From a virus, in the IMG/VR virus record IMGVR_UViG_3300021197_001787, positions 62,001 through 126,000 of that record: DNA of 64,000 nt. One strand, written 5' to 3'. The notes below the pieces were generated by a model, which saw nothing but the letters and a program-made list of their open reading frames with translations, made no database searches and had not been told where the DNA came from. This document shows positions 1 through 9,442 of this stretch, piece after piece (positions within the stretch are counted from its first letter, which is position 1; the number at the start of each line of letters is the position of its first letter). Both the position numbers and the translations under genes were made by a program.

Positions 1-309
1 AAACACCGGTGTACCACCCATCCGTATGATCGCCTCTGCAGTTGCAAAAAAAGTAAATGGGGTTGTGATTACTTCGTCGCCGCAGCCGATCTGCAGAGCG
101 ATTAAGGACATTATAAGTGCATCAGTGCCTGAACTACAACCAACTGCAAATTTAGTACCGCAAAAATTAGCAAAATTTTCTTCAAATTGCTGTACAACAG
201 GGCCATTCACAAAACGCTGTGAATCAATAATTGATTCAACTACCGGTTTTATTTCGTGTTTAATAATCTCATGTTGACGTGTGAGATCTAATAATTTAAT
301 TTCATCCAT
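1..309 (-). CDS. DegT/DnrJ/EryC1-type PLP aminotransferase, N-terminal part
   Basis: An open frame of 103 codons starts with ATG at 309 and runs off the left edge. It reads LDLTRQHEIIKHEI near the start, then GPVVQQFEENFANFCG, SSGTDALIMSL and TTPFTFFATAEAI. This is the standard N-terminus of sugar aminotransferases of the DegT/DnrJ/EryC1/StrS family, which aminate keto-sugar nucleotides using PLP. Full members are about 370 residues, so roughly a quarter is visible and the catalytic lysine lies outside. It overlaps the glycosyltransferase upstream by 8 nt, which fits a glycan operon. Confidence 0.88.
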   Translation of the reverse strand, partial: MDEIKLLDLTRQHEIIKHEIKPVVESIIDSQRFVNGPVVQQFEENFANFCGTKFAVGCSSGTDALIMSLIALQIGCGDEVITTPFTFFATAEAIIRMGGTPVF

Positions 310-1198
310 TAATTTTACCATCTATAAAGTTATAATATTTTTGACATACTGAATTCATGTCAAACTGTTCATTTTTGTGCCATGTATTTTGGGTCTTGAG
401 TGAGAAGTCCATCGGCGGTGGATTATATAGCTCAACGGGGCTATAATCCCAAGTTTTCTCTTCAACAATTATAGCATTTTTACCAGCAATTTCTTTAGTA
501 CCGCCGGCACTAGAGCATATAATTTGACAACCACTGGCCATGGCATCTACTACTACATTCGGACAATGATCCAACCACGCTAAATGAATAAAATATTTAG
601 ACGCTTTATACAGTGAGAACAATTTCTCTGTTGATAACTCACCGACATAATGAACTCTATTATGAGCTTGCTTGTCTTCTACCGTGCCGGCTACTATGAG
701 TCCATCGTTTGGCCCAGAATGTTCTATAAAATACCTAATATTTTCATTTAGTCTTTTGTGTGGGCGCCATGATGAGGCACAAGACCAGATATTTTCATAT
801 TTGTCAATTTTAATTTTTTCAACAGAATTAATTAATTCTAAATCGGCACCATTATGGATAATCGCATAATTATTATGTGGCCCAAAATATTTAAAAGTCA
901 ATTCTTTATTGAAATTAGATTGAAATATTACACCGGCTGCTGATTCATAAGTTCTTTTAATATTTGAATTTTGGGCAGCGTAGTCAAAGGCGCTGTTAAA
1001 GTATATGCCGTCGAGCCTTTGGAATAGGGGGGCATTGTGTGTGGTCCTACCAGACTCAATAAAACATAGGTAGGCATCCGGCTCGGGGGTGTTATTGATC
1101 GTGACCCCACAAGACGGCATATACTTAAACAGCTTCTGACCAAACGAATTTGGGCCAGAGTTCGAATTTAAATTAACATTTTCTAAAACTAAATTCAA
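302..1198 (-). CDS. GT4-like glycosyltransferase (298 aa)
   Basis: A GT-B type glycosyltransferase. The C-terminal half has the nucleotide-sugar binding pattern: SWRPHKRLNENI, then the G/E-rich region HYVGELSTEKLFSLYKASKYFIHLAWLDHCPNVVVDAMASG, which is the usual LAWLDxxPNVVVxAMASG signature, and later GGTKEI. The N-terminal domain is short, and 298 residues is below the 350-400 usual for GT4. It overlaps its neighbours by 4 nt (ATGA, upstream) and 8 nt (downstream), so it is probably co-translated. The acceptor sugar or protein cannot be read from sequence. Confidence 0.85.
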   Translation of the reverse strand: MNLVLENVNLNSNSGPNSFGQKLFKYMPSCGVTINNTPEPDAYLCFIESGRTTHNAPLFQRLDGIYFNSAFDYAAQNSNIKRTYESAAGVIFQSNFNKELTFKYFGPHNNYAIIHNGADLELINSVEKIKIDKYENIWSCASSWRPHKRLNENIRYFIEHSGPNDGLIVAGTVEDKQAHNRVHYVGELSTEKLFSLYKASKYFIHLAWLDHCPNVVVDAMASGCQIICSSAGGTKEIAGKNAIIVEEKTWDYSPVELYNPPPMDFSLKTQNTWHKNEQFDMNSVCQKYYNFIDGKING

Positions 1199-1857
1199 AA
1201 TTCATATCCGTATAATTCAATTTCATCGCGATATATTTCATGAACAATAGACTTCATAACACCATTGCCAATATTATAATAATTATTATATTCCGGAAAA
1301 CGATCATTGCTCTTATTGATTGACGGTACATCTATATTTTTTAAGTCAAACTCGCACATTTTACTTAAAGTTTTTAAATCTTCTGTCATATTTTCATAGC
1401 GACCACAAAAATCTATTATTTGCTCACCATTTTTATGTGTGTAATAAGCTTGTGGTCTTAAATGTCCATCAAGTTCGTAATTGAGCAAATCTTCTTCCCA
1501 CAGCCACTTGATTAAGCTTATAAAAAATCTAAATTTAGTTATTTTATCGTCACCTTGTAACATGTGACCACAATTATTAATCTGATGTTCAAAAATTGAC
1601 ACGATTCTATCCCACGGATTTCTAACAAACGTAAAAGTCAACAGATCATCTTTGGACAGTTGATATTCATCTAAAGTGGCATGTTGTAAACTAATGCCTT
1701 TATTTGTAGCAAATTTTGAGTCAGAAAAGTGAGGTATTCTTTGGCCACTAGAAATTGATTTTTTTAATTGAGCATCGGTAGTTCTTCCTGCTGGTAAAAC
1801 ATCGGTGATTGACGTGCCACCAGTTCGCGGAATGTGAAGAAATAGGTAAGGTTTCAT
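1195..1857 (-). CDS. Sulfotransferase family protein (220 aa)
   Basis: The N-terminus LFLHIPRTGGTS is the 5'-phosphosulfate-binding loop of PAPS-dependent carbohydrate sulfotransferases (Sulfotransfer_2-like). FVRNPWDRIVSIFEHQ about 75-90 residues in is the matching 3'-phosphate-binding motif (RNPxxRxxS). The length suits a minimal family member. It lies inside the glycosyltransferase cluster with 4-nt overlaps on both sides, so I infer that it sulfates a glycan made by the neighbouring enzymes. It could instead act on a host surface polysaccharide. Confidence 0.85.
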   Translation of the reverse strand: MKPYLFLHIPRTGGTSITDVLPAGRTTDAQLKKSISSGQRIPHFSDSKFATNKGISLQHATLDEYQLSKDDLLTFTFVRNPWDRIVSIFEHQINNCGHMLQGDDKITKFRFFISLIKWLWEEDLLNYELDGHLRPQAYYTHKNGEQIIDFCGRYENMTEDLKTLSKMCEFDLKNIDVPSINKSNDRFPEYNNYYNIGNGVMKSIVHEIYRDEIELYGYEF

Positions 1858-3473
1858 AATTCTATTCTCTTATATGGAGTTTTATTTCTAACTTCTTGAG
1901 CAGTATTAAACTGTTCTTCTTGTTTAATTTTATCAACATTCAAAGGATTGACTCTGTTATAGACATGCATAACCTCTGGAATATAGATTGCTCTTTCTGC
2001 CGCCATCTCCAATAGTGGTAACATTATAGCTTGATCATAAGCAACTTTGTAGTATCCTTCTTCATTTTTTAAATCATCGTGGTCTATCTCTTTCCACAAT
2101 TTATGTTTAAATGTTCTAAGATGTGAAGCGCGCCATTGATCGCTTCTAAATGAATTGTTTTTAATTACGTCTTCGGGATATTGAGAAGGTTCAACACCTT
2201 TATTGCCATGAGGGGCGTATACATAACTACCATATGTCATTAAGCAATCTTGCGAATTATATACTTTTTCTAAATGACTTAAAGTTTTGTTAGACGGCAA
2301 CCAGTCATCTCCATCTAATAATATAATAATGTCTTCATCATCAATATCTTCAATATTTTGTATTGTTTCAGCGATATTGCCCAAAGCATATTTCTTATCA
2401 ATATTTTGAATTAGTTTAAAGCGGTCGTCACTAACAGTTGATAATGCAGCTATATTCGCACTGCGATCATCAGAACAATCGTCAATCATATAACAATTAA
2501 AATTTTTATTGTTTTGCCTTTTTAGGCTATAGATTGTACGACCAATAAACCCCTCAGTATTAAAGAAAGGGGTAATAATTCTAAATGTTTGTGTGGGTGC
2601 CTGTACATCAGTTTTAGGAGTTTCACAATTCCATATTTCTTCGGTCATTTCCCAAAATATGTCTGGCCTTTCATACATATATTCGATTGTGCTCTCTTCG
2701 GTCTCAAACCATGGCTCATCTTTGTGTTGTACATTGTCATTAAGGATTAAATCACAACCTAATATTTTTGCTTCTATCGTAAACCGTGGACATGTATCAC
2801 CGCCTTTTGGCAAAAAGATGATTCCTTTAGAAACTGCTAATTTTTTGAGTACCTCTTTATATTCAAGACCACCAACTAACTCATACTCTAAGTTATTACG
2901 TTGTGCATAGAAAACACAGTCTTGAGTACCCTTAATCCAGGATTGAGAATTGATAATAAGATATTTATTATTCTTTTCCATATTTCTAAGACTGTTAATA
3001 TAATTCAAAGTCTCGTGTGTAAACAAAGAACTTAAAACGTTATTATTTGCTTTCTCAAGAAACGGAAAATTGTCAAGATATCTTTGTTTTTGATTAGCAC
3101 TCATCCACATTACAGATTTTGCATGCATCATAAACATCGCCACTGCTTTTGCAAGTTGTTTTTCTTTGCAATCACATACTCCTTCTTCTGCTATGTGTTT
3201 TTCAGGAGAACGATATTTACAAAATTTATAATCGTATTCAATGACTGAATACGACAAGTTTTTGATTGCATATACCAAACAATCCAGCGACACTTCTGTG
3301 AAGTTGCCAAAAATCCAGAATGCATTTGGATACTGTGACATTATTTCAACTGTCAAAAATCTTGAATTTATTTGAGCTACTGGCATTAAGCTAGTTTCAA
3401 TCAAGGCCTGAGTTGATAGTTCTCCGCCACCTACATAATCTTTGACAAATAAGTCAGAGACGAATACAATCAT
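1854..3473 (-). CDS. Two-domain glycosyltransferase: GT-B-like + GT2 (539 aa)
   Basis: The C-terminal part, from about residue 298, is a GT-A/GT2 domain: RIITPFFNTEGFIGRTIYSL, then YMIDDCSDDRS, then LLDGDDWLPS, the DxD metal and sugar-nucleotide site. The N-terminal part (about residues 1-290) has GGGELSTQALIE at the start and a GT-B-like C-lobe (NSQSWIKGTQDCV, FLPKGGDTCPRFTIEAKILG), so it is likely a second, divergent transferase. A small cysteine cluster (GVCDCKEK) lies between them. It overlaps the next gene upstream by 1 nt (TAATG). Fused transferases of this kind can add two sugars in sequence. Confidence 0.78.
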   Translation of the reverse strand: MIVFVSDLFVKDYVGGGELSTQALIETSLMPVAQINSRFLTVEIMSQYPNAFWIFGNFTEVSLDCLVYAIKNLSYSVIEYDYKFCKYRSPEKHIAEEGVCDCKEKQLAKAVAMFMMHAKSVMWMSANQKQRYLDNFPFLEKANNNVLSSLFTHETLNYINSLRNMEKNNKYLIINSQSWIKGTQDCVFYAQRNNLEYELVGGLEYKEVLKKLAVSKGIIFLPKGGDTCPRFTIEAKILGCDLILNDNVQHKDEPWFETEESTIEYMYERPDIFWEMTEEIWNCETPKTDVQAPTQTFRIITPFFNTEGFIGRTIYSLKRQNNKNFNCYMIDDCSDDRSANIAALSTVSDDRFKLIQNIDKKYALGNIAETIQNIEDIDDEDIIILLDGDDWLPSNKTLSHLEKVYNSQDCLMTYGSYVYAPHGNKGVEPSQYPEDVIKNNSFRSDQWRASHLRTFKHKLWKEIDHDDLKNEEGYYKVAYDQAIMLPLLEMAAERAIYIPEVMHVYNRVNPLNVDKIKQEEQFNTAQEVRNKTPYKRIEL

Positions 3474-4726
3474 TACAGAGCCTCAGCAAACAACTTCTCA
3501 ATTTCATCCATATCATTAACAATAGTTTGTGATGGCGCTTGAGAATGTACGAGGTCCACAAATTTACTGTACATTTTTTCTTTACTAAACCTTTCTTTGA
3601 GTTCTGCAGCATATTTTTGCGTGTCATAACCTTCTCCGGAAAGAATATCATTGTAACAATTTCTCATTTGTTCTTTTGCAGAAGTTTCCCTAGGGTATGC
3701 CCATGAAGATTCTTTAATCAATACTTTTTCCCACACAACTTCGTCAGGAATTTTATTAATATCAAAGGATACATTATAGAACTGGTCGTTACCAGACTCA
3801 TCACATAAGAAATCTAATTGTCCGGACCACCCTGTGCAAACAACTGGCAAACCTGAGTAAGCAGCTTCAAAAAGTGGCAATCCAAAACCCTCTCCATGTG
3901 GAAACGCTATCATAGCTTTAATATTTGGATTTTTATAAAGGCCATGCATTTCTGTTTCAGTCATATCTCCATGAATTAAATAAATTTTGCATTTCTTTTC
4001 CGGGTATGTGGCGTTAATTTGGTCCTTCAAACGACGGTACATATGTTCACGATCAATAACTGAATTTTTAGCTATATTAGTCTTTACCACTAAGCCAACC
4101 TCATCATTGTGAAATTCTTCAATGAACCATTTAACTGTATTGGCCATATTTTTTCTCGGGCCCCACTGAGCCACAACCAAAAAGTTTGTATCATACTCAA
4201 GATTAAGATTTAAAGGCTCAACATCATCGTATTCCTTTACAGCATAATTTACAAAATCAATTGGCTTTTCAAGTTTAAGATGAGCAGGTTGTCCATTGAT
4301 CTCACCTGAATATGTTGTTTCTTTGAAAGCTGTAGTTGAAAAACTTGATACAACAATAAGCGAATTAACAACTTGGTTGATAGCTTGTAACCATTCTGCA
4401 GCTACTAATGTGCTTTCAATACCAGCAGTATAACCAATATTGATTGTAGCCATATCTTCAAATTCATTAGGAATGGTTACTTGTAGTGACATGTCAAATT
4501 TGCCACCTTGCTGTATAAAACCAATAGTCTTTTCAATAGTATTATCAATCCATTGTCTTTGTTCGCTTTGCTCTGAGATCCATGATGTTTTTCCCCATTG
4601 TAATGGTTGAATATAGATGTCAAACAAATCTTCTCGCGAGCGTAAGGCTTCTAAAGCAAATCGTGATTGTTCGCCATAACCACTTCTTGTAAGGACGGGG
4701 CCCTTAATTAATATTTTCTGTTTCAT
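3473..4726 (-). CDS. GT4 glycosyltransferase (417 aa)
   Basis: I place the start at the ATG at 4726, where GGAGGTAGC sits directly upstream and the upstream stop overlaps as ATGA; the longer frame to 4774 is unlikely. The protein begins with KGPVLTRSGYGEQSRFAL, an acceptor-side glycine loop. It later has VAQWGPRKNMANTVKWF, then YLIHGDMTETEMHGLYKNPNIKAMIAFPHGEGFGLPLFEAAYSGLPVVCTGWSG, the classical GT4 E-x7-E region. It is probably cytoplasmic and part of the glycan island. Confidence 0.85.
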   Translation of the reverse strand: MKQKILIKGPVLTRSGYGEQSRFALEALRSREDLFDIYIQPLQWGKTSWISEQSEQRQWIDNTIEKTIGFIQQGGKFDMSLQVTIPNEFEDMATINIGYTAGIESTLVAAEWLQAINQVVNSLIVVSSFSTTAFKETTYSGEINGQPAHLKLEKPIDFVNYAVKEYDDVEPLNLNLEYDTNFLVVAQWGPRKNMANTVKWFIEEFHNDEVGLVVKTNIAKNSVIDREHMYRRLKDQINATYPEKKCKIYLIHGDMTETEMHGLYKNPNIKAMIAFPHGEGFGLPLFEAAYSGLPVVCTGWSGQLDFLCDESGNDQFYNVSFDINKIPDEVVWEKVLIKESSWAYPRETSAKEQMRNCYNDILSGEGYDTQKYAAELKERFSKEKMYSKFVDLVHSQAPSQTIVNDMDEIEKLFAEAL

Positions 4727-6003
4727 GCTACCTCCATAAAGTGCCACGAATCGTAATTCTTTCTTGTTTCCCAAGAACCGTTTTTCTCAATAAAATCATC
4801 CATTATATTAACCCAACTTTTTTCATAAGTTTCAAAGTTGTAGTTATCTAAAATATGTTGTCTTCCAGCAACAGCCATGACATCATAACGTTTTTTGGGT
4901 AGTTTTATAGCTTTACTTAACATTTTTTCAAAATCTTGCTGGCTAATTCTGTCTTCATAAATGTAAGGTACTTGTAAAGAACCAATAACCGATTTACTTG
5001 AAGGTTGTATACCCCATCCGAACCACTCTTCACCATTGGTGACTTGTTCTTGTAAACCACCTGTCATATTAACAATGATGGGGCTTCCACAAGCTAAAGA
5101 TTCTAAAGTTGCAAGGCCAAAGCCCTCAGCATCTGAGATATTAATGGTATAATCACAAGCACGATAGTAATCAGCCAATTGTTCTGGGGAGACTTTATTG
5201 GTCGATAGCATAACTTGACCATCGGTAAGTCCCAAATGTTCAATTATATGGGGTAAATCTTGGCCATGTGGGTCTTGGGCGTCTGTATGCATGAGCAAAG
5301 AAGCCTTATCGTGGCCCACTTGGTCTAACCATTCTTTAAACCACCAAATAATTGTACCTGATTGCTTTCGTCGGGCATTGCGATTATTCCAAAAGAACAC
5401 CTTTTTCTTTGGGTTGTCCATACTGGACATATCGTCAATTGCTTTTCTAACTTCTTTAACTTGTTTTATTTCTTCAGGTGTTGTTGCTGGTTTAAAAATA
5501 TTTGAGTGCACCGCATGTGGTAAATAACAAGAGTCAACATCTGGTGCCACAGTCTGCAAAATTTTGTAAGTCACTTTTGAAATACAGACAACTTTATCAT
5601 TTGATCTGTAGTATTTTCCATTAAAATATGGAGGTGGGAAATTATCCCAAACATGATAGTATATCATTGGTACATTTGCGCGCACTTCGTTTTCAATTTC
5701 CCATAGCCACTCATAGAACCTAGGGTCAGTCATAAACCAGATTACATCCGGCTTTTCTTTTTGTAAAATACCACGAATCATTTCTTGATTGCCATAACCA
5801 TCAACTGGGTGAATAACCCAATCATCACCATGGCCCTCAACTTTTACAGGGCGATAGTCATTATGCTTAATAGCCCCACCCAAACAAATGAACTTATAAC
5901 GTCCACTTTTGAGTAGGGCCTCAATCATATATTTTGTTTGAGTGCCAACGCCGGAAGGCGAGAGCGGGTGGTCTGATAAGACCAAGATTTTCTTTTTTGT
6001 CAT
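4723..6003 (-). CDS. GT4 glycosyltransferase (426 aa)
   Basis: A full-length GT-B glycosyltransferase. LSDHPLSPSGVGTQTKYMIE forms the N-terminal glycine loop. FFWNNRNARRKQSGTIIWWF and INISDAEGFGLATLESLACGSPIIV are the donor-binding strand and the E-x7-E signature of GT4. It resembles the next gene (3473-4726) in layout, which suggests an old duplication within the operon. An 8-nt gap separates it from the nuclease gene upstream. Confidence 0.86.
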   Translation of the reverse strand: MTKKKILVLSDHPLSPSGVGTQTKYMIEALLKSGRYKFICLGGAIKHNDYRPVKVEGHGDDWVIHPVDGYGNQEMIRGILQKEKPDVIWFMTDPRFYEWLWEIENEVRANVPMIYYHVWDNFPPPYFNGKYYRSNDKVVCISKVTYKILQTVAPDVDSCYLPHAVHSNIFKPATTPEEIKQVKEVRKAIDDMSSMDNPKKKVFFWNNRNARRKQSGTIIWWFKEWLDQVGHDKASLLMHTDAQDPHGQDLPHIIEHLGLTDGQVMLSTNKVSPEQLADYYRACDYTINISDAEGFGLATLESLACGSPIIVNMTGGLQEQVTNGEEWFGWGIQPSSKSVIGSLQVPYIYEDRISQQDFEKMLSKAIKLPKKRYDVMAVAGRQHILDNYNFETYEKSWVNIMDDFIEKNGSWETRKNYDSWHFMEVA

Positions 6004-6010
6004 TTATACC

Positions 6011-6781
6011 TCATGGACAATGTTCAGTTTTATAAAACTTGCATCCGTAGCCACCGGTGCAAGACAAACGGTTTTTAATGTACCGTTTATTTTTGATATT
6101 ATATAACGCCGTGTTTAAAAGTTTAAGCGCATTTTTAGTTTTTATGTTTCCACTGGTTACTCTAAAGAACTCTACATTGTTATTTTTCGCTGTACGCTTA
6201 AGCAATGCGAAGTGAGTTTCTACGTTTTTTGGGTCAATATTCATTTTTTGACAAAAGTAATGTTTATATAATGTAAGTTGGTAAGTTACCATTTTATCAG
6301 AGCGTTTTTTAGAATCCCATCCCCAAGAGCATGTCTTCCAATCAAAGATATGAATTTTCCCATCAGGAGTAGAAACAACAGCATCGATATAACCTTTAAA
6401 TTTATAGTCTTCTTCGTTTTCAATGTCTTCCATCAAAGGCATTTCAACTGCCAATACTTCGTACTCTTCAAAATATTCAGTGAGACCGGTCTGAATCTCT
6501 GGGATTATATGCTTTCCTTGGCCAACCATATCGAGAACTAATTTTTTATTAATATCTATGTCTTCTGGTAACTCCGCAATATTGTTTTTTAATTCTTTTA
6601 CAAAGAAGTCATTATCTACTTCTTCTTTCAGAAGCTTCTTTTCACATACAGAGTGCATAGCAGAGCCAAATGCAGTGTATTCGTTGCCTTTGAAACCATC
6701 AATTTTATCAACGCGCGTTAACTTGTGATAAAAAGAACAAAAATTCCAATCTTTTAATTCAGAATAAGATATATGTGACAT
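6011..6781 (-). CDS. PD-(D/E)XK nuclease, RecB/Cas4-like (256 aa)
   Basis: The start SYSELKDWNFCSFYHKLTRVD is the N-terminal helix plus first cysteine of the RecB/Cas4 nuclease group. GSAMHSVCE gives the metal-ligand His-Glu motif, GYIDAVV the Asp, FDWKTC the D-x-K core, and YQLTLYKHYF the QxxxY motif. The C-terminus CTGGYGCKFYKTEHCP holds three cysteines that, with the N-terminal one, could hold an iron-sulfur cluster as in Cas4 and AddB. The expected role is DNA end resection or recombination. Confidence 0.83.
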   Translation of the reverse strand: MSHISYSELKDWNFCSFYHKLTRVDKIDGFKGNEYTAFGSAMHSVCEKKLLKEEVDNDFFVKELKNNIAELPEDIDINKKLVLDMVGQGKHIIPEIQTGLTEYFEEYEVLAVEMPLMEDIENEEDYKFKGYIDAVVSTPDGKIHIFDWKTCSWGWDSKKRSDKMVTYQLTLYKHYFCQKMNIDPKNVETHFALLKRTAKNNNVEFFRVTSGNIKTKNALKLLNTALYNIKNKRYIKNRLSCTGGYGCKFYKTEHCP

Positions 6782-6799
6782 AATGAACCCGTTTTCTAT

Positions 6800-6828
6800 A
6801 AAATAACATGTATTTTATTAGTTGTCAA
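6800..6828 (-). promoter_or_regulatory. sigma70-type promoter
   Basis: TTGACA (6823-6828), 17-bp spacer, TATTTT (6800-6805), pointing into the nuclease gene that starts at 6781. The -35 box overlaps the 3' end of the upstream gene. Confidence 0.65.
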
Positions 6829-7516
6829 GCGCTTCAACGTTATTAATTTTTTCAAGTTTATTATACAGGGCCGGCGCTATTTTTTTTAAAAATCCATGCT
6901 CATTGGGATTTAAATAAAATTCAGTAAAAGCAGTCGCAAAATATTCTCTTAAGGATGTGGGAGCGTATGGGCTGATAAAGATTCCTGATACTATCTTGGA
7001 CAATTTTTCGTATCCTACGTCTTTTAACAAAAATTGATCAAAATCAAAATCATACTCAGGATTCATAAACAGTTTTTTTGGTGCCTTGAAACCAGCTGAC
7101 CATAATAAATTATAAAGATGTTCTCTTTTAGCTAAAAATTCATTCTTAATTTTTGCATCTGCATATATTTCCTGCCCATACGCGACTTCAACAGCGTGCG
7201 CTGTCTCGTGAATCATATCATCAAGTAGATCTGACTCGTTCATATGTAAATTAGTAATATGTAAAGCACCGTCTTTGTAAAAAGCATTTATGTTACGCTC
7301 TTCAAATTCGTCAAAATGACCAATAATAATCATTTCAATTTCGCTCAATAGCTGTGTGGGTATTAATGACTCAAGTTTTGAAACAGCCATCTCAACATCT
7401 ACAGTATCGCTTACTAAACGATCTTTAAAATAAACATGGATCCCAGTTGAAGTATAAAAATTACTTACTTGTTCTTCAATTTTCTTTTGATTTTGCTGGA
7501 TATATTCCTTGAGCAT
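6818..7516 (-). CDS. Putative zinc metallopeptidase (HETAH zincin, 232 aa)
   Basis: MIHETAHAVE (His103, Glu104, His107) is an HExxH zinc site, and LREYFATAFTEFYL about 85 residues later could supply the third ligand (Glu) in the gluzincin manner. There is no signal peptide, so it should act in the cytoplasm or as a virion-packaged protein. AAGGATTAGACG upstream of the ATG at 7516 supports the start, giving a 41-nt overlap with the gene before. I cannot name a substrate. An architecture like this recurs in phage-encoded zincins of unknown role. Confidence 0.6.
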   Translation of the reverse strand: MLKEYIQQNQKKIEEQVSNFYTSTGIHVYFKDRLVSDTVDVEMAVSKLESLIPTQLLSEIEMIIIGHFDEFEERNINAFYKDGALHITNLHMNESDLLDDMIHETAHAVEVAYGQEIYADAKIKNEFLAKREHLYNLLWSAGFKAPKKLFMNPEYDFDFDQFLLKDVGYEKLSKIVSGIFISPYAPTSLREYFATAFTEFYLNPNEHGFLKKIAPALYNKLEKINNVEALDN

Positions 7517-7760
7517 CGTCTAATCCTTGTTGATAGCCTCTTAAAAAGTTTTCTTCTGCAAATGCATAGGCAAATTCTGGAAAGTCTGCAGCTATAACTT
7601 CTGCTATCATGTGGACAGTTACATCTTCCTTGTCTAGTTTGGTTCCCACATATTCAACAAGGTATTCTTTTAAATGTGTGTCCCCACTCACCCTCATTGA
7701 TAGAAGAGGATTAGTGTGAACATCTTTTTCAGTTATTGTATTGGTATCTTTTTCAGACAT
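7476..7760 (-). CDS. Hypothetical acidic protein (94 aa)
   Basis: A strong ribosome-binding site (AAAGGAG, 8 nt from the ATG) supports this gene. The product is acidic and mostly helical, with a hydrophobic aromatic patch (FPEFAYAFAEENFLRGY). I see no known motif. It overlaps the zincin gene downstream by 41 nt, so the two are probably translated together. Confidence 0.7.
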   Translation of the reverse strand: MSEKDTNTITEKDVHTNPLLSMRVSGDTHLKEYLVEYVGTKLDKEDVTVHMIAEVIAADFPEFAYAFAEENFLRGYQQGLDDAQGIYPAKSKEN

Positions 7761-7807
7761 AGTTTTTCTCCTTTAACTAATATAACTTAAAAATAAGCTT
7801 TTGTTAA

Positions 7808-9142
7808 CTATAAAACTTTAGACGCCAAAGTAGCAAGTTCGGAACGCTCGCCTTTTCGGAAAGTTACATGGCCAGAGATATGATAGTCCTTAAAACTTTC
7901 TACGGCGTGAGCGAGTCCATTTGATGTCTCATTCACATATACATTATCAATTTGCTCAATATCGCCAGTCAATACAATTTTTGTTCCTTCTCCAATGCGT
8001 GTAATAATCGTTTTTATTTCATGCTTTGTCAAGTTTTGAGCTTCATCGATAACAATGAAGGCATTTGCGATAGAGCGGCCGCGGATGTAAGTTAAAGCTT
8101 CTAACTCAATCTTACCTTTTTCCATATACATCTCAAGTGAAGTTCTGTCGCCCATTAAAAACTTAAGATTGTCTTGAATAGGCATCAGCCATGGGAGCAT
8201 TTTTTCTTCCATGGTACCCGGCAGAAATCCAATGTCTTTGCCGAGAGGTTGAACTGGCCTGGATACAATAAGACGTGAGTAATGGTTATTTTCGGTTCGC
8301 AAACCAATAGTCTGCTGTAGACCGGCTGCGATAGCCATAAGTGTTTTTCCCGAGCCGGCGCGCCCAATCAAAGAAACAATCTTAATGTTAGGATCCAACA
8401 GCATATCAATTGCGAAGGCCTGTTCCTTGTTCCTTGCGTCTATGTTCCAATCGGGGATACTCTTATGCACTACCTTCTGTAATGGCGTGAAGTGGTCTTT
8501 AAAGCGCGCTAACGCTGATTTCTTTTCATTAGCATTAGAAACCATCATGACATATTGATTAGGACACCATTTATGGTCGACCTCATCTTCAAGAATAGTT
8601 ATGTCTTCACCGGAATAATAACGGTCAATGATTTGTTCATCAACAGGTTGTACTACAAACCCATTATATAGCTCATCTGTGTTTCTTACGGCTTTTTCTG
8701 ATACGTAATCTTCTGCTGGTATACCAATAGAATCACATATTACTCTCATGTTGATGTCACGAGAGACCATAATGGTTTTTCTGTTATTACTATTTTGCTG
8801 CACAGCCATGGCAGTTGCTATTATTGTATGATCTGGGTGGCGGATGTCTAAATCGGGCGGGAATATAACATTATTTAAAGATGAATAAGAAATAACTTTT
8901 AATATTCCCAGACCTTTATCAATCCTAATACCTTTTTCGAGATTGCCGCGGGAGCGCAATTCATCTAATGTACGTATAAATTGCCTAGCATTGGAGCCAA
9001 CCGAATCTTGTCTCTTTTTATGCCCATCTACTTCTTCTAAAACTTTTAGTGGGATAAAAATATCATGATTTTCAAATTTGTATATTGAGCCGGCGTCTGT
9101 AAGATACACGCTAGTATCAAGTACATAATTCTTTTTAGCCAT
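7808..9142 (-). CDS. phoH: PIN domain-PhoH ATPase fusion (444 aa)
   Basis: Residues 5-135 are a PIN RNase domain (YVLDTSVYL with Asp9; EEVD at 37-40; Asp104; VSRDI around 127-131). Residues from about 235 are a PhoH P-loop ATPase: Walker A GRAGSGKT at 260-267, Walker B FIVIDEAQNL, and LTGDIEQID. The same order occurs in bacterial YlaK/PhoH2 proteins, which act as RNA helicase-nucleases. PhoH-family genes are common in marine phages. The length fits a complete protein. Confidence 0.93.
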   Translation of the reverse strand: MAKKNYVLDTSVYLTDAGSIYKFENHDIFIPLKVLEEVDGHKKRQDSVGSNARQFIRTLDELRSRGNLEKGIRIDKGLGILKVISYSSLNNVIFPPDLDIRHPDHTIIATAMAVQQNSNNRKTIMVSRDINMRVICDSIGIPAEDYVSEKAVRNTDELYNGFVVQPVDEQIIDRYYSGEDITILEDEVDHKWCPNQYVMMVSNANEKKSALARFKDHFTPLQKVVHKSIPDWNIDARNKEQAFAIDMLLDPNIKIVSLIGRAGSGKTLMAIAAGLQQTIGLRTENNHYSRLIVSRPVQPLGKDIGFLPGTMEEKMLPWLMPIQDNLKFLMGDRTSLEMYMEKGKIELEALTYIRGRSIANAFIVIDEAQNLTKHEIKTIITRIGEGTKIVLTGDIEQIDNVYVNETSNGLAHAVESFKDYHISGHVTFRKGERSELATLASKVL

Positions 9143-9187
9143 AGAGTCTGATTAATAACCTTTCTTTATATAGTGTTTAGAAAACAT

Positions 9188-9442
9188 TTATTGTCCGTTT
9201 ACTATTTGCCAATCAGCTATAAAAACTATTGGTTTTTCATCTTTTTTATATGGTACACCACATTTACGTAATTTTTCAACATCTTTTTGTTTATAAATTT
9301 GTGCTTCCCAACCATTTACACCTAATTTAAGTTCAGAATCGTGTGCTATATACCTTTTTTTCAATAGAACACTAACGTATGGGCCGGCAAAAGATTTAAC
9401 CGAGACTCTATCATTTTGGTGATATGTTTTTTTGAAATTCAT
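9188..9442 (-). CDS. Hypothetical basic protein (84 aa)
   Basis: A lysine-rich small protein with alternating hydrophobic residues (VSVKSFAGPYVSVLLKKRY, PIVFIADWQIV), suggesting beta strands. I recognise no family. Its start overlaps a putative membrane microprotein frame by 32 nt. Confidence 0.55.
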   Translation of the reverse strand: MNFKKTYHQNDRVSVKSFAGPYVSVLLKKRYIAHDSELKLGVNGWEAQIYKQKDVEKLRKCGVPYKKDEKPIVFIADWQIVNGQ

